A stretch of DNA of 64,000 nt from Toxonevra muliebris (lineage: Eukaryota > Arthropoda > Insecta > Diptera > Pallopteridae), in NCBI GenBank assembly GCA_963691655.1, contig OY829326.1, positions 82,825,235 to 82,889,234 on the forward strand. Reading direction: 5' to 3'. Every line of letters starts with the position of its first letter. Within the stretch, counting starts at the first letter, position 1. This document shows positions 10,577-22,599 of this stretch, one piece after another. The position numbers and the translations under genes were made by a program. The notes under the pieces were generated by a model. The model had not been told where the DNA came from and searched no databases. It saw only the letters and a list, made by a program, of their open reading frames with translations.

Positions 10577-13500
10577 ATGGCTAGTCGTGACAGTGCATCG
10601 AATCAACTTATTGACTACAAGAATAACCTGGCGGTGAGTGTGACTTTTCAATTTTGCAATTTGGAGTCGGGTGTGAAATGGACTTATCTTATATCCTTGT
10701 ATTTTTGCAAATTCCTAAAGAGCATACGAGGATTGGTGCAATGTAGATATATTGCATTATTACGCCTTTTTTTACTGCGGAGAAAAAAAAAAAAAATATT
10801 ACGCAGTGCTAACTCGATATAGAAATTTGCTCTTGTTTTGTTTTGCTGCAGAGTGAATGACAAAGCAAAGTTGTTATATGAATTTATAAAAAATATGTTT
10901 GTCAACTCCTGTCATGTCCGCATAGATAGTTAATTGAAATGCCTATCTGTAAATACCTAGTGGCCGGCTAGTTCAGAATTGTCCGGTGAGCAAAGTTCAA
11001 GTTGGGTGTTGTTCTCACATATTCCATTTACTTTCCTTGTGGATTTACACAGCTTATGCATTTCTAATTTAATCTATGTTAAGTAATTCTTATCACATTT
11101 TTCGATACTTTTATCGAATACCTAACTACATGGAAATTTAAATGTACTTGAAGTTGTTATAATCAATTGAATGTATGAAAATCTAAAAATTTTTACAATT
11201 ATATTTTTTTGATGATATTTTTCAATGATTAGATAGATATACCTGTTAATAAACACATGCGTTATTATATTAGTAGTCAGCGATTGTACATTTTGCAGTT
11301 ATGGTGTGACTCTTTGAGGGACAGAGGTGTGTCTAAATTCGAATGTAATTAGCATTTTTTTTTTCTTATTTTCAACAATAGTGCTAAACCAAGCAATACA
11401 CATTAAGAAATATTAAATTAAGTAAATTGTTTTTTACTCGAATTTGCGTGAATTGCTAAATTTTGTTATTCATTTTTACAACTTGAATAGGTAAACAATT
11501 ATGAAAGTTTTTTTTTGGTATGGTATTATACTGTTCTGTTATTAGCTTTAGTAAGTATATACAGTGTCGGACAAAACTAAAAACGGATTCTTGCATGTTT
11601 GGATTTTGTTCAGTAATATTGTAAAACATTCTTGGATTGAAATTTTGTTTATTAATGTAGTAAGAATAATATACTCTCGTTGTAATAAAATATAAGAAAC
11701 CTAATATTATTTTTCAAATAAAATAAAAATATTAACTCAAAAGTAAAAAAAGGCATAAAACTGGCGCGATAAAACTAAAGCACGTATGGAATATATTAAT
11801 GAAAATGTTCAATTTCTCCACTATTTTGTAGCGTATCCACTATTTTTCAGAGCTGTTGCACATTTTCGTGGCATGGACTCAATAAAATTGCTCAAAACTT
11901 CTCTGAAAATGTTCTTCCATGCAATCTCAGATTGGTAGAAAATGGAGCCCTTGTTTTTATCCTTTATGCGCTGAATTTTCCGATCTTCAATTTCGTTTAT
12001 ATTTCTTGAGATTGGATGAATAATTGGGCCACTATAAAATATCGATTTTATTGACAACAAACCAGTCTTTTACACCCCGTGATCGCCATCGTGATGATAG
12101 ACTTGCTTTAACAGCAGATTTTCCTCCGTATAAGGTAACATAACATTCTGGGGAATATCTTTGCACATCAAAAGGTCCATTTAACCTCTTATTTTATGAA
12201 CTGAACCGATTCCATGGCAGAAAAAAATCACCAGACCATTACGTTGCCTACACCGTATTATATGGTGTTTTTCAAACAACGCGGATTTCATCGTTGCCCT
12301 TTTGGTCTGCACACTAGCTTTAATCCCTTGCAATCTTTCATGTTAAATATAGATTCATCAGTAAAAAGCACGGCGTTTCATTTGGCAATAGCCCAGCTAA
12401 AGTGCGCGATTACAAATTCGAGCCTTGCCTGTCGATTCTATCTAGAAATAAATGGCTTTTTCACGCTTTGGTGTATTGCTCAGCCACCCTCCATAGCTCG
12501 TCGTTGGATAAACCTGTGTGAAATGTTTAAACGCAGTTTATTTTCCAGATATAAAAGGACCTTTTTTATAATCCGAATGATAACCTGGTCCTCACTTTTG
12601 GCTGCCACTTCCATATTTGGAATTTAAAAAATGGGAAACGCGAAAACGCGCATAGCTCGGGAATTAAAGCAATAGCGAATACAAATTTTTTTAAATGCAT
12701 GTCACTGATTCAGCTTTATTAAATCCACTTAAAATATTTTCTTTAAATTGTGCAGAATACATATTTCGAGCCATTTTGGGAAGCGAAATTTTGAAATGAG
12801 AACGTTGACGGTAAATGATAACCAACAACTTATATACGCTTCCAATTTCTTTTAAAACCTGCTTTTTGTTTTCCAAAAAAAGGGGTTTCTAGTTTTTGTG
12901 GTTTATTTTTAGCAATTGATTATAACAGTAAGCGAAAAAGATTATTTGCTTTAGTTTTGTCGCGGCAGATTTAGGCATATTGCGCAATGTTAGTAAAAAA
13001 AATGAAAAACATTACTCAGTTTTTAATGTTATTTTATTTCAACAAGTACATAATTATACTAAATTTATAAAAAAAAAAAAATTTGCATACTTCGATATTT
13101 TTCAATTTTATTGAACTAAATGTTGACAAGGAAGAGTTCGTGCTTTAGTTTTGTCCAACACCTTATGTACAGTTCAAATTGTAAGCACATAATATGCAAA
13201 TAGTAGTACTGCAATTCCCGTTTAATAACCTTTTTGCTGACGTAATTAACTAATAACTAATATGTCTTGGGAGACATGCTGCTAAATAATTAAAGCATGC
13301 ATGTAGACTTTCAAAATATAATTAAGAAACATTTAAAAAAATTTATATTTAGTACACAGAAACTAAACATGTTAATATTAGCGCCATCTTTGGTTGTGTA
13401 GTGCTTAAAGTTGAAATATTACTTAATTATAATTTTCCACAAAATATACGCTGTATATGTAAATACATATCGCTCGTTTGGTAATAATAATATTATCATA

Positions 13501-16500
13501 ACGATATCTTATAAACTCTTCTTGTGAGAAGATTTTTTGTCGCTATATTATTTCACGGAGTGGTAGATCATTGAAAACTTTAAATACCATTTTCTCCCAA
13601 AAAAAAGAAGAAAATTTTCGAATTATGTTTTGCAAAAATAACTGTTATTAATTTTGTGTAAACCAATCATAACGGTATCTTATGAACTCTCCTCGTGAGA
13701 AAAAATGTATCGTCATTGTGTGCTACCGAATGTAACTTCACTGAAATCTTAAATGAGATTTTATCGAATATTGGGTTTTTTAACTTATAACAGTCTTGCA
13801 GCAAACCAGCGATATGGTGTTGTTGTTGTAGCAACCACATATTGAATTCGTTCGTATAGATACCACTATTGGCATTTTATGTGTAAATTACGATCTTTTG
13901 AATTGTTTACATTTTTGATTTTTGATAAACTTAAAAGTTATAAAAAATGTAAAAAAAAAATTATTTTAAAGAAATCAAAGAAATATGCACTCAGGGCTAA
14001 GCAAAACAAAAGCAACAATTTTATGATAATCCTTATTTTTATTCATTGCCTCACATCTACGAGGCATTGACTTTGTCAGTTTGATGAATGTCCTCTTGGA
14101 TGCTATTTCCCATTTTTATTCCAAAATTATCCCAGGTCATCCCTGATTTGGAAGTGGTACCCACCCACACTATGTTTCGAGGTTCCGAAGCAGGTTTCAA
14201 GGAGTTAAGCTCGGATGGTAGTGACAACCCATGAGAGAAATGAGCCCTTCTCCATGCTAATCGATCTTAAAATAACTTTAATGTGCGTTTCGAGTAGATT
14301 TCATGCCTAAATATTCCACAAAGTGGCAATTTTTCTAACGGCTGATGAAGCATTTGGGTTTCCGGAGCTTCCCTATGGATTAGGTGGTCAATATTTAAAT
14401 TTATATCGTGGAAAGTTTAAAGACCATGAACAAACTAATTTATCTAATTGTAAAAAATTCAGCCATTCCCCCAAACTTGCCAGTGACTTTACACAGCAAT
14501 GTTTTAGTCGTCCTCCTTTGATTCGTCTAATAAGAGACTTGTTAAATGAATCAATTCAACTGAATTTAGACTCATCATCCACTTTTAACTTCTGTCTATG
14601 CAGAATTGTTTTTCATCTAATTATTGACAAATTGACGTAAATTTAGTCCAAACTTATTAGTCGAATCAAAATAATGCTCTTTAAAGTCACTGGCAGACGA
14701 CCTCGATAGTATTATCTCGTGAATTCCATGTTTGGTCCTTCATTATGGAGAGTAATGATGAAGTGAAATTTACAAAATTTTTCTACACATTTTTGTTTAT
14801 TTAAATTGATTACTGATTTCTGGGCTGAATCGAATTTGCTTCATTTAATTCTTCATTTGATTAACTTAAATTTACGTAATTAGTTGAAAATTTTGGAGAA
14901 TTGCTTTTTTTTTTCATAATTATTAAAATTATTAGGTTTTGAATCAACAATGATGCCAGAAGAATATCAAAAAGTTCATAGAACTAACAGATCAGATGAT
15001 CGTTTAGGAACCAGCTACGGTTCCCCATCAGTGATCTTTGTGATAGTTCCCTAATTTCAACAAACTATATAAGTGAAAATACTGTAAAGTAAATGAGAAT
15101 TACAAAGACAGTTATTTTCACTGAATAGTATTATTGAAAGGAGCTACGGTTTTATGTACTTTTTGCCATTCTTCTTTGACAATTGTATTACATATTGATC
15201 AGATTTTCTGACATCTAATATGAACCGTGTCTGTTTATCGTATGAAGAAATTTTTTATTGTGAAATTTTTATATACTTAGAAGCAGGCCCTTCTTCTTCT
15301 TTTTTAATATTTTTAATTTGGAAAAATATTTAGCAAATTTCTTTCAAATTTGGCAGTTCCCATTGCTAATTACATAATTATTAAAATTTTTAGGCTTTGA
15401 ATGAACAATGATGCCAGAAGAATATCTATATATATTTTTTCTTTTTTTTGGAGGTCCCCTTCACTTTCGTTGACCATTACTACGAAATATATAACGTAGT
15501 GCGATTCGGCATACTTAAGACTTGCTGTCGTATGAACATTGTTTCTAGAATGTATCCTAAATAATACATACATAACGCTCGTATCTTTTATCCGACCAAA
15601 AACTGTATTTTTCTACCAAAAATTTAAAAAAAAACTGTAAATCGATTTGAAAAAAACTGTATATTTCGCGGTATAAATTTTTTTCAATGAAAATTAACCA
15701 GGAAAGCAATTTATCCATCATCTAAATCGTCTTTGTTCGCCATTTATATCTCCTTTGCATTGCGATTGATAAATTTGAATTTCGTAGTGTTCAAAAATTT
15801 TATATTTTTTTCTTAGTATAAACGCGGTATTTTGGTAAAAAAGGCGGTATGCGGTTTTGGAGTTGAAAAGGCGGTATACTACCGCGAAAAACTGTATAGA
15901 TACGAGCGTTATACATATGTACATCATGGAAAAAATTGTAACATAAAAAATTAACATAATTTCTTAAGATTCATTTTTAGTTGCTATTGCAATTCTTGCC
16001 GCACTTTTTTTTATTAGCATTATAAACTACTGGAGCAAAGTAATGCAAAAAATTGGTGACAGATAAAAATAGACTAATAAATATGTGTATGCAATTTAAA
16101 GGTTCTAGCCCAATTCGTTGTTCAGATATGAATAATTAAACCCTACAAAAATTTAGGTATTTATTTTCCGTAACTGTATAGGTTTTTTGAAGAAATGTAT
16201 GACTTTCTGGTAGAATAAATCTACTAATCAAAAAGATATCTGTTTGAAGTGAAGTACAAAAAGTGTAGCATACAAAAATCAACTCAATATATAAACATTA
16301 GGAAATTTTTAATTTATTATTTACCTTTCTAGCAATGAAAAACCGCGAAAACCAAAGCCAAAAACTCACAGTGCAAGTACCTTCAAGCGGCGTAATGAAG
16401 CGTGGCATAGATTGCAATACAAGTCAATGCACTTCCAACTCTATAAACTGGTTGTTTGTTTTTGCCAGTTACTTTTGTACGATGGAATCGTTTACACATA

Positions 16501-19500
16501 CATAGTACTCGGTTTCTGTATTCGAGCCGTTGAATAATTTATGTTTGCAATCGTGTGTTGTACAAAAAATAATGAAAAAATAAAAACAAGATTAGTTTTC
16601 ATCGTCTCGAAGAATGCAAAATATATCTACCCATATAATGTACGTACGTGTATTGCAGTTAGTTCGTCAGTTGGTTGGATAGTTAAACTCGTTCTTGAGC
16701 ATATTTAGTGTAGTTGCCAAACCAAAACGAAAAAAATACAAATGAGAAAAGCAAAGCAGCATTGAGTTTTTCAATTTGGAAGTTTCACATTCAGTAACCC
16801 TTGAAATGCGAAGTAATTAGATGTAATTAGTTTCCTTTTAACAATTAATGTTAAGAATTTGTTTAATTACCAAATGAATCATATCATTTAAAATTGGGTA
16901 GTGTATTATTCAATGATGTTTCTGTTGTTGTTGCATGTATTATGACTTGCGCAGTGCATTTCACAATTTAGATCACCTGATAATTTTAAAAGAAGAATAT
17001 ATTTAAGTGTTGATGTTGATTTTAGAATATACCATCGTTTAATATACTTGTTTTTTATATATAATCTTTAGTTTGTGTGATAAATACTTATATACAAATA
17101 TACTTGTATACAAATAAATAAATTTATTTAAAGATGTAGCAGCTTTTGCTTTATTTTTATTATTTTCAGTTACGAATACAATAACATTTTTTATTATTTT
17201 TGTTCTTATCATAAAACTATATTCTGAAGTCGTAAGTCTCACTAACTTTATCTCACAGCGGCCTGTCTTAAAATAAATACTGATAGTGGAAATCAAAAGC
17301 TCTTTTCCATGAAAAATTCTATATAAATGCTCTAATAGTTTTTAGAAAAACGACGATGAACTCTTCTTCATATAAAAAAATGAATTTCTGTTTGTTGGTG
17401 TTTTACAAACTCCGTAACTGTCCGACCGTCCGATTGACTTCAAACTTCTAGAATATGTTTGCCTCGGTGTCTATTATGGTGATCGACTATTTGAATTTTT
17501 TCAAAAGCCGGTTCTCGATTTTTTCGAATAGTAGCAATTAAAAAGAAAACCGGTTGCTAATTTTAAAATTGAGTAAAACCGGTTAACCCTCGTACACATA
17601 TGTGCACGTGAGTTTGAAAATTGTTCATGACTTTGATTTAAATGCCAACCAAACAATTTTGGTATTGACGCCTCTATCATTTGGCACCTATTTTGTTACA
17701 ATTGAAGCATAACCGTCAAAACTATTGTGTCTTTTAAGGGACAACCTCAGGTTTTTTTATTTTAGATAGATAGAACCAACCTTCCTACCAGGTTCCAAAA
17801 ATATTTACTGATGCAATTACAATATCAAATATTGAATAAACATTAAAAAAACCAAGTGTTTTAACTAAATTTTTATAAGCAAACTTATATTTTATGCAAT
17901 CTGACATCAAATATATCAAATGTCAGGTATGGGACCATAGTATCGGATTAACATATTTTATGTACGATAATCCGACCAACCAATCTGTATTATATAATAA
18001 ATAATTTTTTTTTAATTCTTGTTGCTTTATATTTTTCCATATTTTTGGCGCAGCTGGCATATTGTTGTCTTTAGGATGCAAATATAATAAACGACTTCCT
18101 CATTCATTCAGTTTATTTATTTTGGTTGTCATACCTGCAGAAATAAGAAAAAATGATGTTACGTAACAAATACATATATTGTATATACACATACATATAT
18201 AAACACCGATTTATTCGCTAATAAAACTCTGGTTTATTCGATATCGAAAGCAAGGAATTTTAAAAAACTGAACGATAGATACAAGGTAAAAAAACCGGTG
18301 GAAACCGGTTTAAAAAAAACCCAGTTGATCACTCTATTGCCTATTGCGCACGTAGTATAAAATTCATCTGATAGGTGGCGCTCAATATCGAAATTTAGAA
18401 AAACGTAGGCAGCCATTGATTTCATAGGCACATACAACTTTATAACCCTTAAAATAATTTTCAATGCTTTTCGATCGATCATAATGAATTATTTATATTC
18501 TAATAATGAATAAATTAATTACACTATTCAACAAATATTGGCTAACAATGGGTTTCAATATTGCTCACAATACGTTCGATACAACCAGTGCATTTTACTT
18601 GTTCGATGAATTTTAAGTTTCATTTCTACCACCAATCTTAACGATATTTTCACACTCACGTTTTTCTGTAAAAAAAATCATTTCAATGAAACCGAAAAGT
18701 TTCTGGTATGAAATTCCTATTGCTTACCGAACTGCTAATATATGAGTTGGTATATATCAAAAGTGCATAAGTCCACCTTAAAACAATTTTGGGAAATTCA
18801 GGTTTTTTCTTTTCTTGCTGTCTATTTGATTTCTCTGTTGCAAAACTGTAAAAGTATTTAGAAAATAGTTCTTGAAGACATTTTGCTAAGAAAAAACAAT
18901 GATAAGATAAGCCAAGACTTAAGCAGTTATGAAAAACACGGATTGAGCTGAAAGCGGACTTGACAAGGCCTTGTTTCCCATACGATTATTTGAGGGCTCT
19001 GAAAATATTATACTAAATAAATAAAATGCAAGGTTTCAATTGTATATACTCCTTTATATTACATTGAAATTATCTTCCGTTTATGTAGTAGCCCTTTTGC
19101 TGAATATCTGAAAGTGTAAATATTACTTTTATGTAAGGAATATTTATGAAAAAAACAAAGCATCTGCATGAATGCGGCCCTGTGCAAAGCCAAAAACTTA
19201 AATTTATCTCAATGCAATAGCAGAACGGCATGCGATTGGCTGATAGGGGCTTACGATGGGACTTAGTCACTGTTGAAAATACAGTTAATATTAATTAGGT
19301 TTTTTTAATTTAATTGACATTAATTATGCACATTTTTTTTTTGTTTAAACTATTTTTATTTGTTCGGTCAGTGTGTATTGCATTAAAAATCTGGAAAAAT
19401 TTCGTTTATAGACTTAGGCACTTTTGATATGTACCGGCTCATATATATATATTTTTTTTTGAGTAAAGAAGTTAATAAATACATTGTGAAGTCAGAATAA

Positions 19501-22418
19501 AGTTTCTCTTCTCGAAACCATTAATAATGCTTTTAAAAAGACATGAGTACATGTTTTCTTTTATTACATGTATTATCAATCTTAATCATGAATCTGGAAT
19601 CATCAAAACAAAAATAAACCGGAACAATTATTATTAAACTTAAATTTTGTACTTACATACTCGTAATAATTCCTTTGTTGTTTTTTACGATATTTGATGA
19701 TATTTGTAATTGATGTAATCGCCAAGAGCTTAATTATAATAGGTGTATTTTAATGTGGGTATAACTTAACTAAATCTTGTTTGTTGACTAAATATAATAT
19801 TTTGAACATATGAATCGTATAATTACCTTTTTATTAAAACCTTTAAGTAAATAACAATTTTGAATTGTATGTTCTCCGTAAATCACCATTGTTATCAATA
19901 AATTACTTTTACTGCAATTGATTATGTCGATTATCAGACAAGATATCTAATTACTTCTCAAAGATTTGAAAATTTTTTATTTTCGTTTTCGACCTCGTTT
20001 TATGTCACTACGGCAAAGCGGCCTTAGAATGAAGTGATTTTAATGCCTAGATAAGCCAATCCACCAAACTGTCCGGAACTAAAGACTATACTGGGCTTTA
20101 GTAAAAAGGAAGATGAAGTTAACAAAAAAAGTGGTCAAAGACCTTTAAGACTTTAAAAAAAGTGGTCTTCAGCAGCTGTGGTGATGTCGGACACTACCAT
20201 AAAAACATTAATGGACGGGATTTCTAAAAAATTATTTCCAGCTTTAAAAATACTTTACGAAATAAAATACTTTATTAATTTTTGTAGCAGACAATTTTAT
20301 ATATAGCCAATTAAAATGCATGTGTTTCTTTTTAAGTTTGAAAACTGTAGCTATACATACGGACGTTACGAGTGTGAAGCGGAATTACTTAAATGATTTT
20401 AAAAACAAATAACAGCTATTATCTTGATTGTTAATTTTATTTTATTAGTTTACATTCGAAATATTGTATTAAGAAGTTAGAATTGGGATGGAATTTACTG
20501 GAATGTAATTAATTTGATTTTTAAAGAAAATCATCATGCTTGGGCATATTATGTGCATTTCAAGTGGAAAGACCAAATTCCGAAAGCATAATTTATTTAA
20601 ATTAACATACACATAAGTAGCCAAAGTACATTTGAAAGTGAAAATGAAAGGCAATTTTTAATCGCCATTTTGCAGGTTTATAAATAAATAAATTTTATTC
20701 TGCCATCGTAAACATTTTTTGATAAGATATATTTGCGTTTGATAAGAAAGCGAAGTGGAAAGAAAGAAAGAAAGTGTACATATGTACGAATTGGCTGTTA
20801 TATAACACGTAGCAATCCGAATTATTTTGTACTTGAATTGTTGAATATTTATTTGTGTATTTTCTTATCATGTTGTTTTGTTTTTGCTTTTTCAGACTCC
20901 GCCTGGCACTATTACTACCAACTCTGGTAATCCCATTGGTATTAAAGATGCTATACAAACTGTTGGGCCAAAGGGTCCTGCCTTGTTGCAGGATGTTCAT
21001 TTCCTCGATGAGATGGCGAGCTTTGACCGTGAGCGTATCCCAGAACGTGTTGTTCATGCTAAAGGTGCCGGTGCGTTTGGCTACCTCGAAATAACTCACG
21101 ACATTACCAAGTATTGTGCTGCCAAGATATTCGAGAAAGTAAAGAAGCGTACTCCATTGGCTGTGCGTTTCTCGACTGTGGGCGGCGAAAGTGGTTCGGC
21201 CGATACCGCTCGTGATCCACGCGGTTTCGCGATTAAATTTTACACGGACGATGGTATTTGGGATTTAGTAGGAAATAATACACCGATTTTCTTCATTCGT
21301 GATCCAATTTTGTTTCCAAGCTTTATTCACACACAAAAGCGCAATCCTCAAACTCATTTGAAGGATCCTGATATGTTTTGGGATTTTCTGACATTGCGGC
21401 CTGAGAGCACCCATCAAGTGAGTAGTGATGGCCGTGTGCTTATTGAAGCTAAACATTAATTTTTTCGTGTTTTTAGGTGTCTTTCTTATTTAGTGATCGT
21501 GGTACTCCTGATGGCCATCGCCACATGAACGGCTATGGATCGCACACCTTCAAGCTTGTCAATTGCAAGGGGGAGCCAATATATGCCAAGTTCCACTTCA
21601 AAACTGATCAGGGCATAAAGAATTTGGATCCAAAACGCGCCGAAGAGTTAGCTGCCACTGACCCCGACTACAGCATTCGTGATCTATACAATTCAATCAA
21701 GACCGGAAACTATCCCAGCTGGAGCATGTACATCCAGGTGATGACATTCGATCAGGCCAAGAAGTTCAAATATAATCCATTCGATGTGACTAAAATCTGG
21801 CCGCACAAAGATTACCCACTCATTCCTGTGGGAAAAATGGTGTTGGACAGAAACCCAGCTAACTATTTTGCCGAAGTTGAGCAAATCGCTTTCAGCCCAG
21901 CTCACTTGATCCCTGGCATTGAACCATCTCCCGACAAGATGTTGCAAGGTCGTCTTTTCTCCTACTCAGATACTCATCGTCATCGTTTGGGCCCCAATTA
22001 TTTGCAAATTCCCGTTAATTGCCCATATCGTGTTTCTGTTAAGAACTATAATCGTGACGGTCAAATGACAGTGAACGACAATCAAGGCAATACTCCCAAT
22101 TATTTCCCGAACTCATTCTCCGGGCCCGAGGAAGACGCGCGCGCCAAGAGCCTGCAACCCTGCTGCCCCATCAGTGGCGAAGTATACCGTTTTAGCAGCG
22201 GCTTTACTGAAGATAACTACGGTCAAGTCACAGATTTCTGGGTTTACGTGTTAGATGACGGAGCCAGGCAACGTTTGGTTGCAAACATCGCTGGCCACTT
22301 GAGTGGTGCCAGTCAATTTATTCAAGAGCGTGCTGTCAAGAACTTCACTCTAGTTCATGCTGATTTCGGCAGAATGCTTACGGAGGCGTTGAACTTAGCC
22401 AAGTCTGCTAAGATTTAA
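10577..22418 (+). CDS. Cat: Catalase, three coding exons (506 aa)
   Basis: Heme catalase, which converts hydrogen peroxide to water and oxygen and normally acts in peroxisomes. Coding exons are 10577-10633, 20896-21417 and 21477-22418 (TAA). All introns are GT-AG and phase 0: donors GCG|gtgagt and CAA|gtgagt, acceptors ttcag and tttag. Exon 1 encodes [19 protein letters not shown], the expected fly catalase N-terminus. The joined protein has 506 residues, the length I recall for Drosophila Cat. Seen in the translation: the catalytic signature [15 protein letters not shown] with His73, the distal Asn in VGNNTP (Asn146), and the proximal heme ligand Tyr356 in [14 protein letters not shown]. The C-terminus ends SAKI, a non-canonical peroxisomal signal. 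The start ATG is preceded by aaa. There is no frameshift or internal stop. Intron 1 (10.26 kb) is full of transposable-element remnants. Convergent with Indy. Identity is near certain. Confidence 0.97.
11562..13163 (-). mobile_element. Tc1-like DNA transposon, complete ends, decayed transposase
   Basis: The ends CAGTGTCGGACAAAACTAAA and (inverted) AGGTGTTGGACAAAACTAAA are terminal inverted repeats, flanked by TA on both sides (11560-11561, 13164-13165); length 1602 bp. The minus strand encodes broken Tc1-type transposase: an N-terminal [20 protein letters not shown] near 12760, a middle part resembling ...[17 protein letters not shown] and GVGNVMVW, and a C-terminus [20 protein letters not shown] at 11821-12060. 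Multiple stops and frameshifts make it inactive. Confidence 0.85.
14030..14130 (-). mobile_element. Tc1-like transposase C-terminal scrap
   Basis: With one frameshift the minus strand reads a segment resembling the Tc1 C-terminus, including [13 protein letters not shown]. No ends are visible. Different from the element at 11562-13163. Weak but specific match. Confidence 0.4.
14905..15430. repeat. Direct repeat pair of about 50 bp around a Tc1-related segment
   Basis: aattattaaaatt..taggt/cttttgaat..aacaatgatgccagaagaa occurs at about 14925-14978 and again at 15375-15432. Inside, 15165-15245 is the reverse complement of 52720-52810 (shared words cagacac, agatgtcagaaaatct and gtcaaagaagaat), which adjoins Tc1-like coding remnants there. 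The direct repeats may mark a duplication or an insertion. Confidence 0.45.
15575..15909. mobile_element. MITE with ACGCTCGTATCT inverted repeats, 335 bp
   Basis: Starts acgctcgtatct and ends agatacgagcgt. The inner ends also complement each other (aaaaactgta / tacagtttt type words). The flanking 8-mers catacata and tatacata match at 7 of 8. The interior has a repeated ggcggtat / taccgc motif. No ORF. Confidence 0.65.
17478..18332. mobile_element. Non-autonomous TIR element, about 855 bp
   Basis: Left end gtgatcgactatttgaattt..aaaagccggtt and right end (inverted) agtgatcaactgggttttt..aaaccggttt are related inverted repeats rich in AACCGGTTT. The flanks tctattat and tctattgc agree at 6 of 8. 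No transposase reading frame is visible. hAT-type is possible. Confidence 0.45.
18845..19447. repeat. Dispersed repeat, copy 2 (in Cat intron 1)
   Basis: Second copy of the repeat at 972-1430, with the same landmarks in the same order and small indels. Unclassified and non-coding. Confidence 0.55.
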
Positions 22419-22589
22419 AATATTGGTTGTTACACTAACTTTTACAGGAGCAAACGCATTTTATACGCATAATTACAGAATTTCCACATGGTAGCGGGAC
22501 TTACTCTACACTATTAATGAGATGGCTTGTTTTCTGTTTTCTGTTTTTTTTATAACATTGATTGTATATTTACGTCTTTTCCATATTGA

Positions 22590-22595
22590 AATAAA
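22590..22595 (+). terminator. Cat polyadenylation signal AATAAA
   Basis: An AATAAA hexamer lies 172 bases after the Cat stop codon, followed by AT-rich sequence. Position and orientation fit the Cat 3' end. Cleavage would fall about 15-25 bases downstream. Confidence 0.6.
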
Positions 22596-22599
22596 TATA

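Larger units (their letters stand above)
10634..20895 (+). other. Cat intron 1, 10.3 kb, TE-filled
   Basis: The intron runs from the gtgagt donor at 10634 to the cag acceptor ending at 20895. I see no host exon inside. Recognisable content is a Tc1-like element (11562-13163), a Tc1-like C-terminal scrap near 14030-14130, a 335-bp inverted-repeat element (15575-15909), a TIR element at 17478-18332 and a dispersed repeat at 18845-19447. The rest (10640-11560, 13170-14030, 14140-15560, 15920-17470, 19450-20890) is AT-rich with no supportable gene. Confidence 0.85.

Noticed and set aside
12214..12627. 137-codon ORF on the + strand in Cat intron 1
   Set aside because: It is the complement of the decayed Tc1-like transposase, which reads on the minus strand with recognisable motifs.
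14688..14709. gacgacctcgatag, identical to the first bases of the SINE head
   Set aside because: The match is only 14 bases and the following sequence lacks the A box, so it is not a supportable SINE copy.
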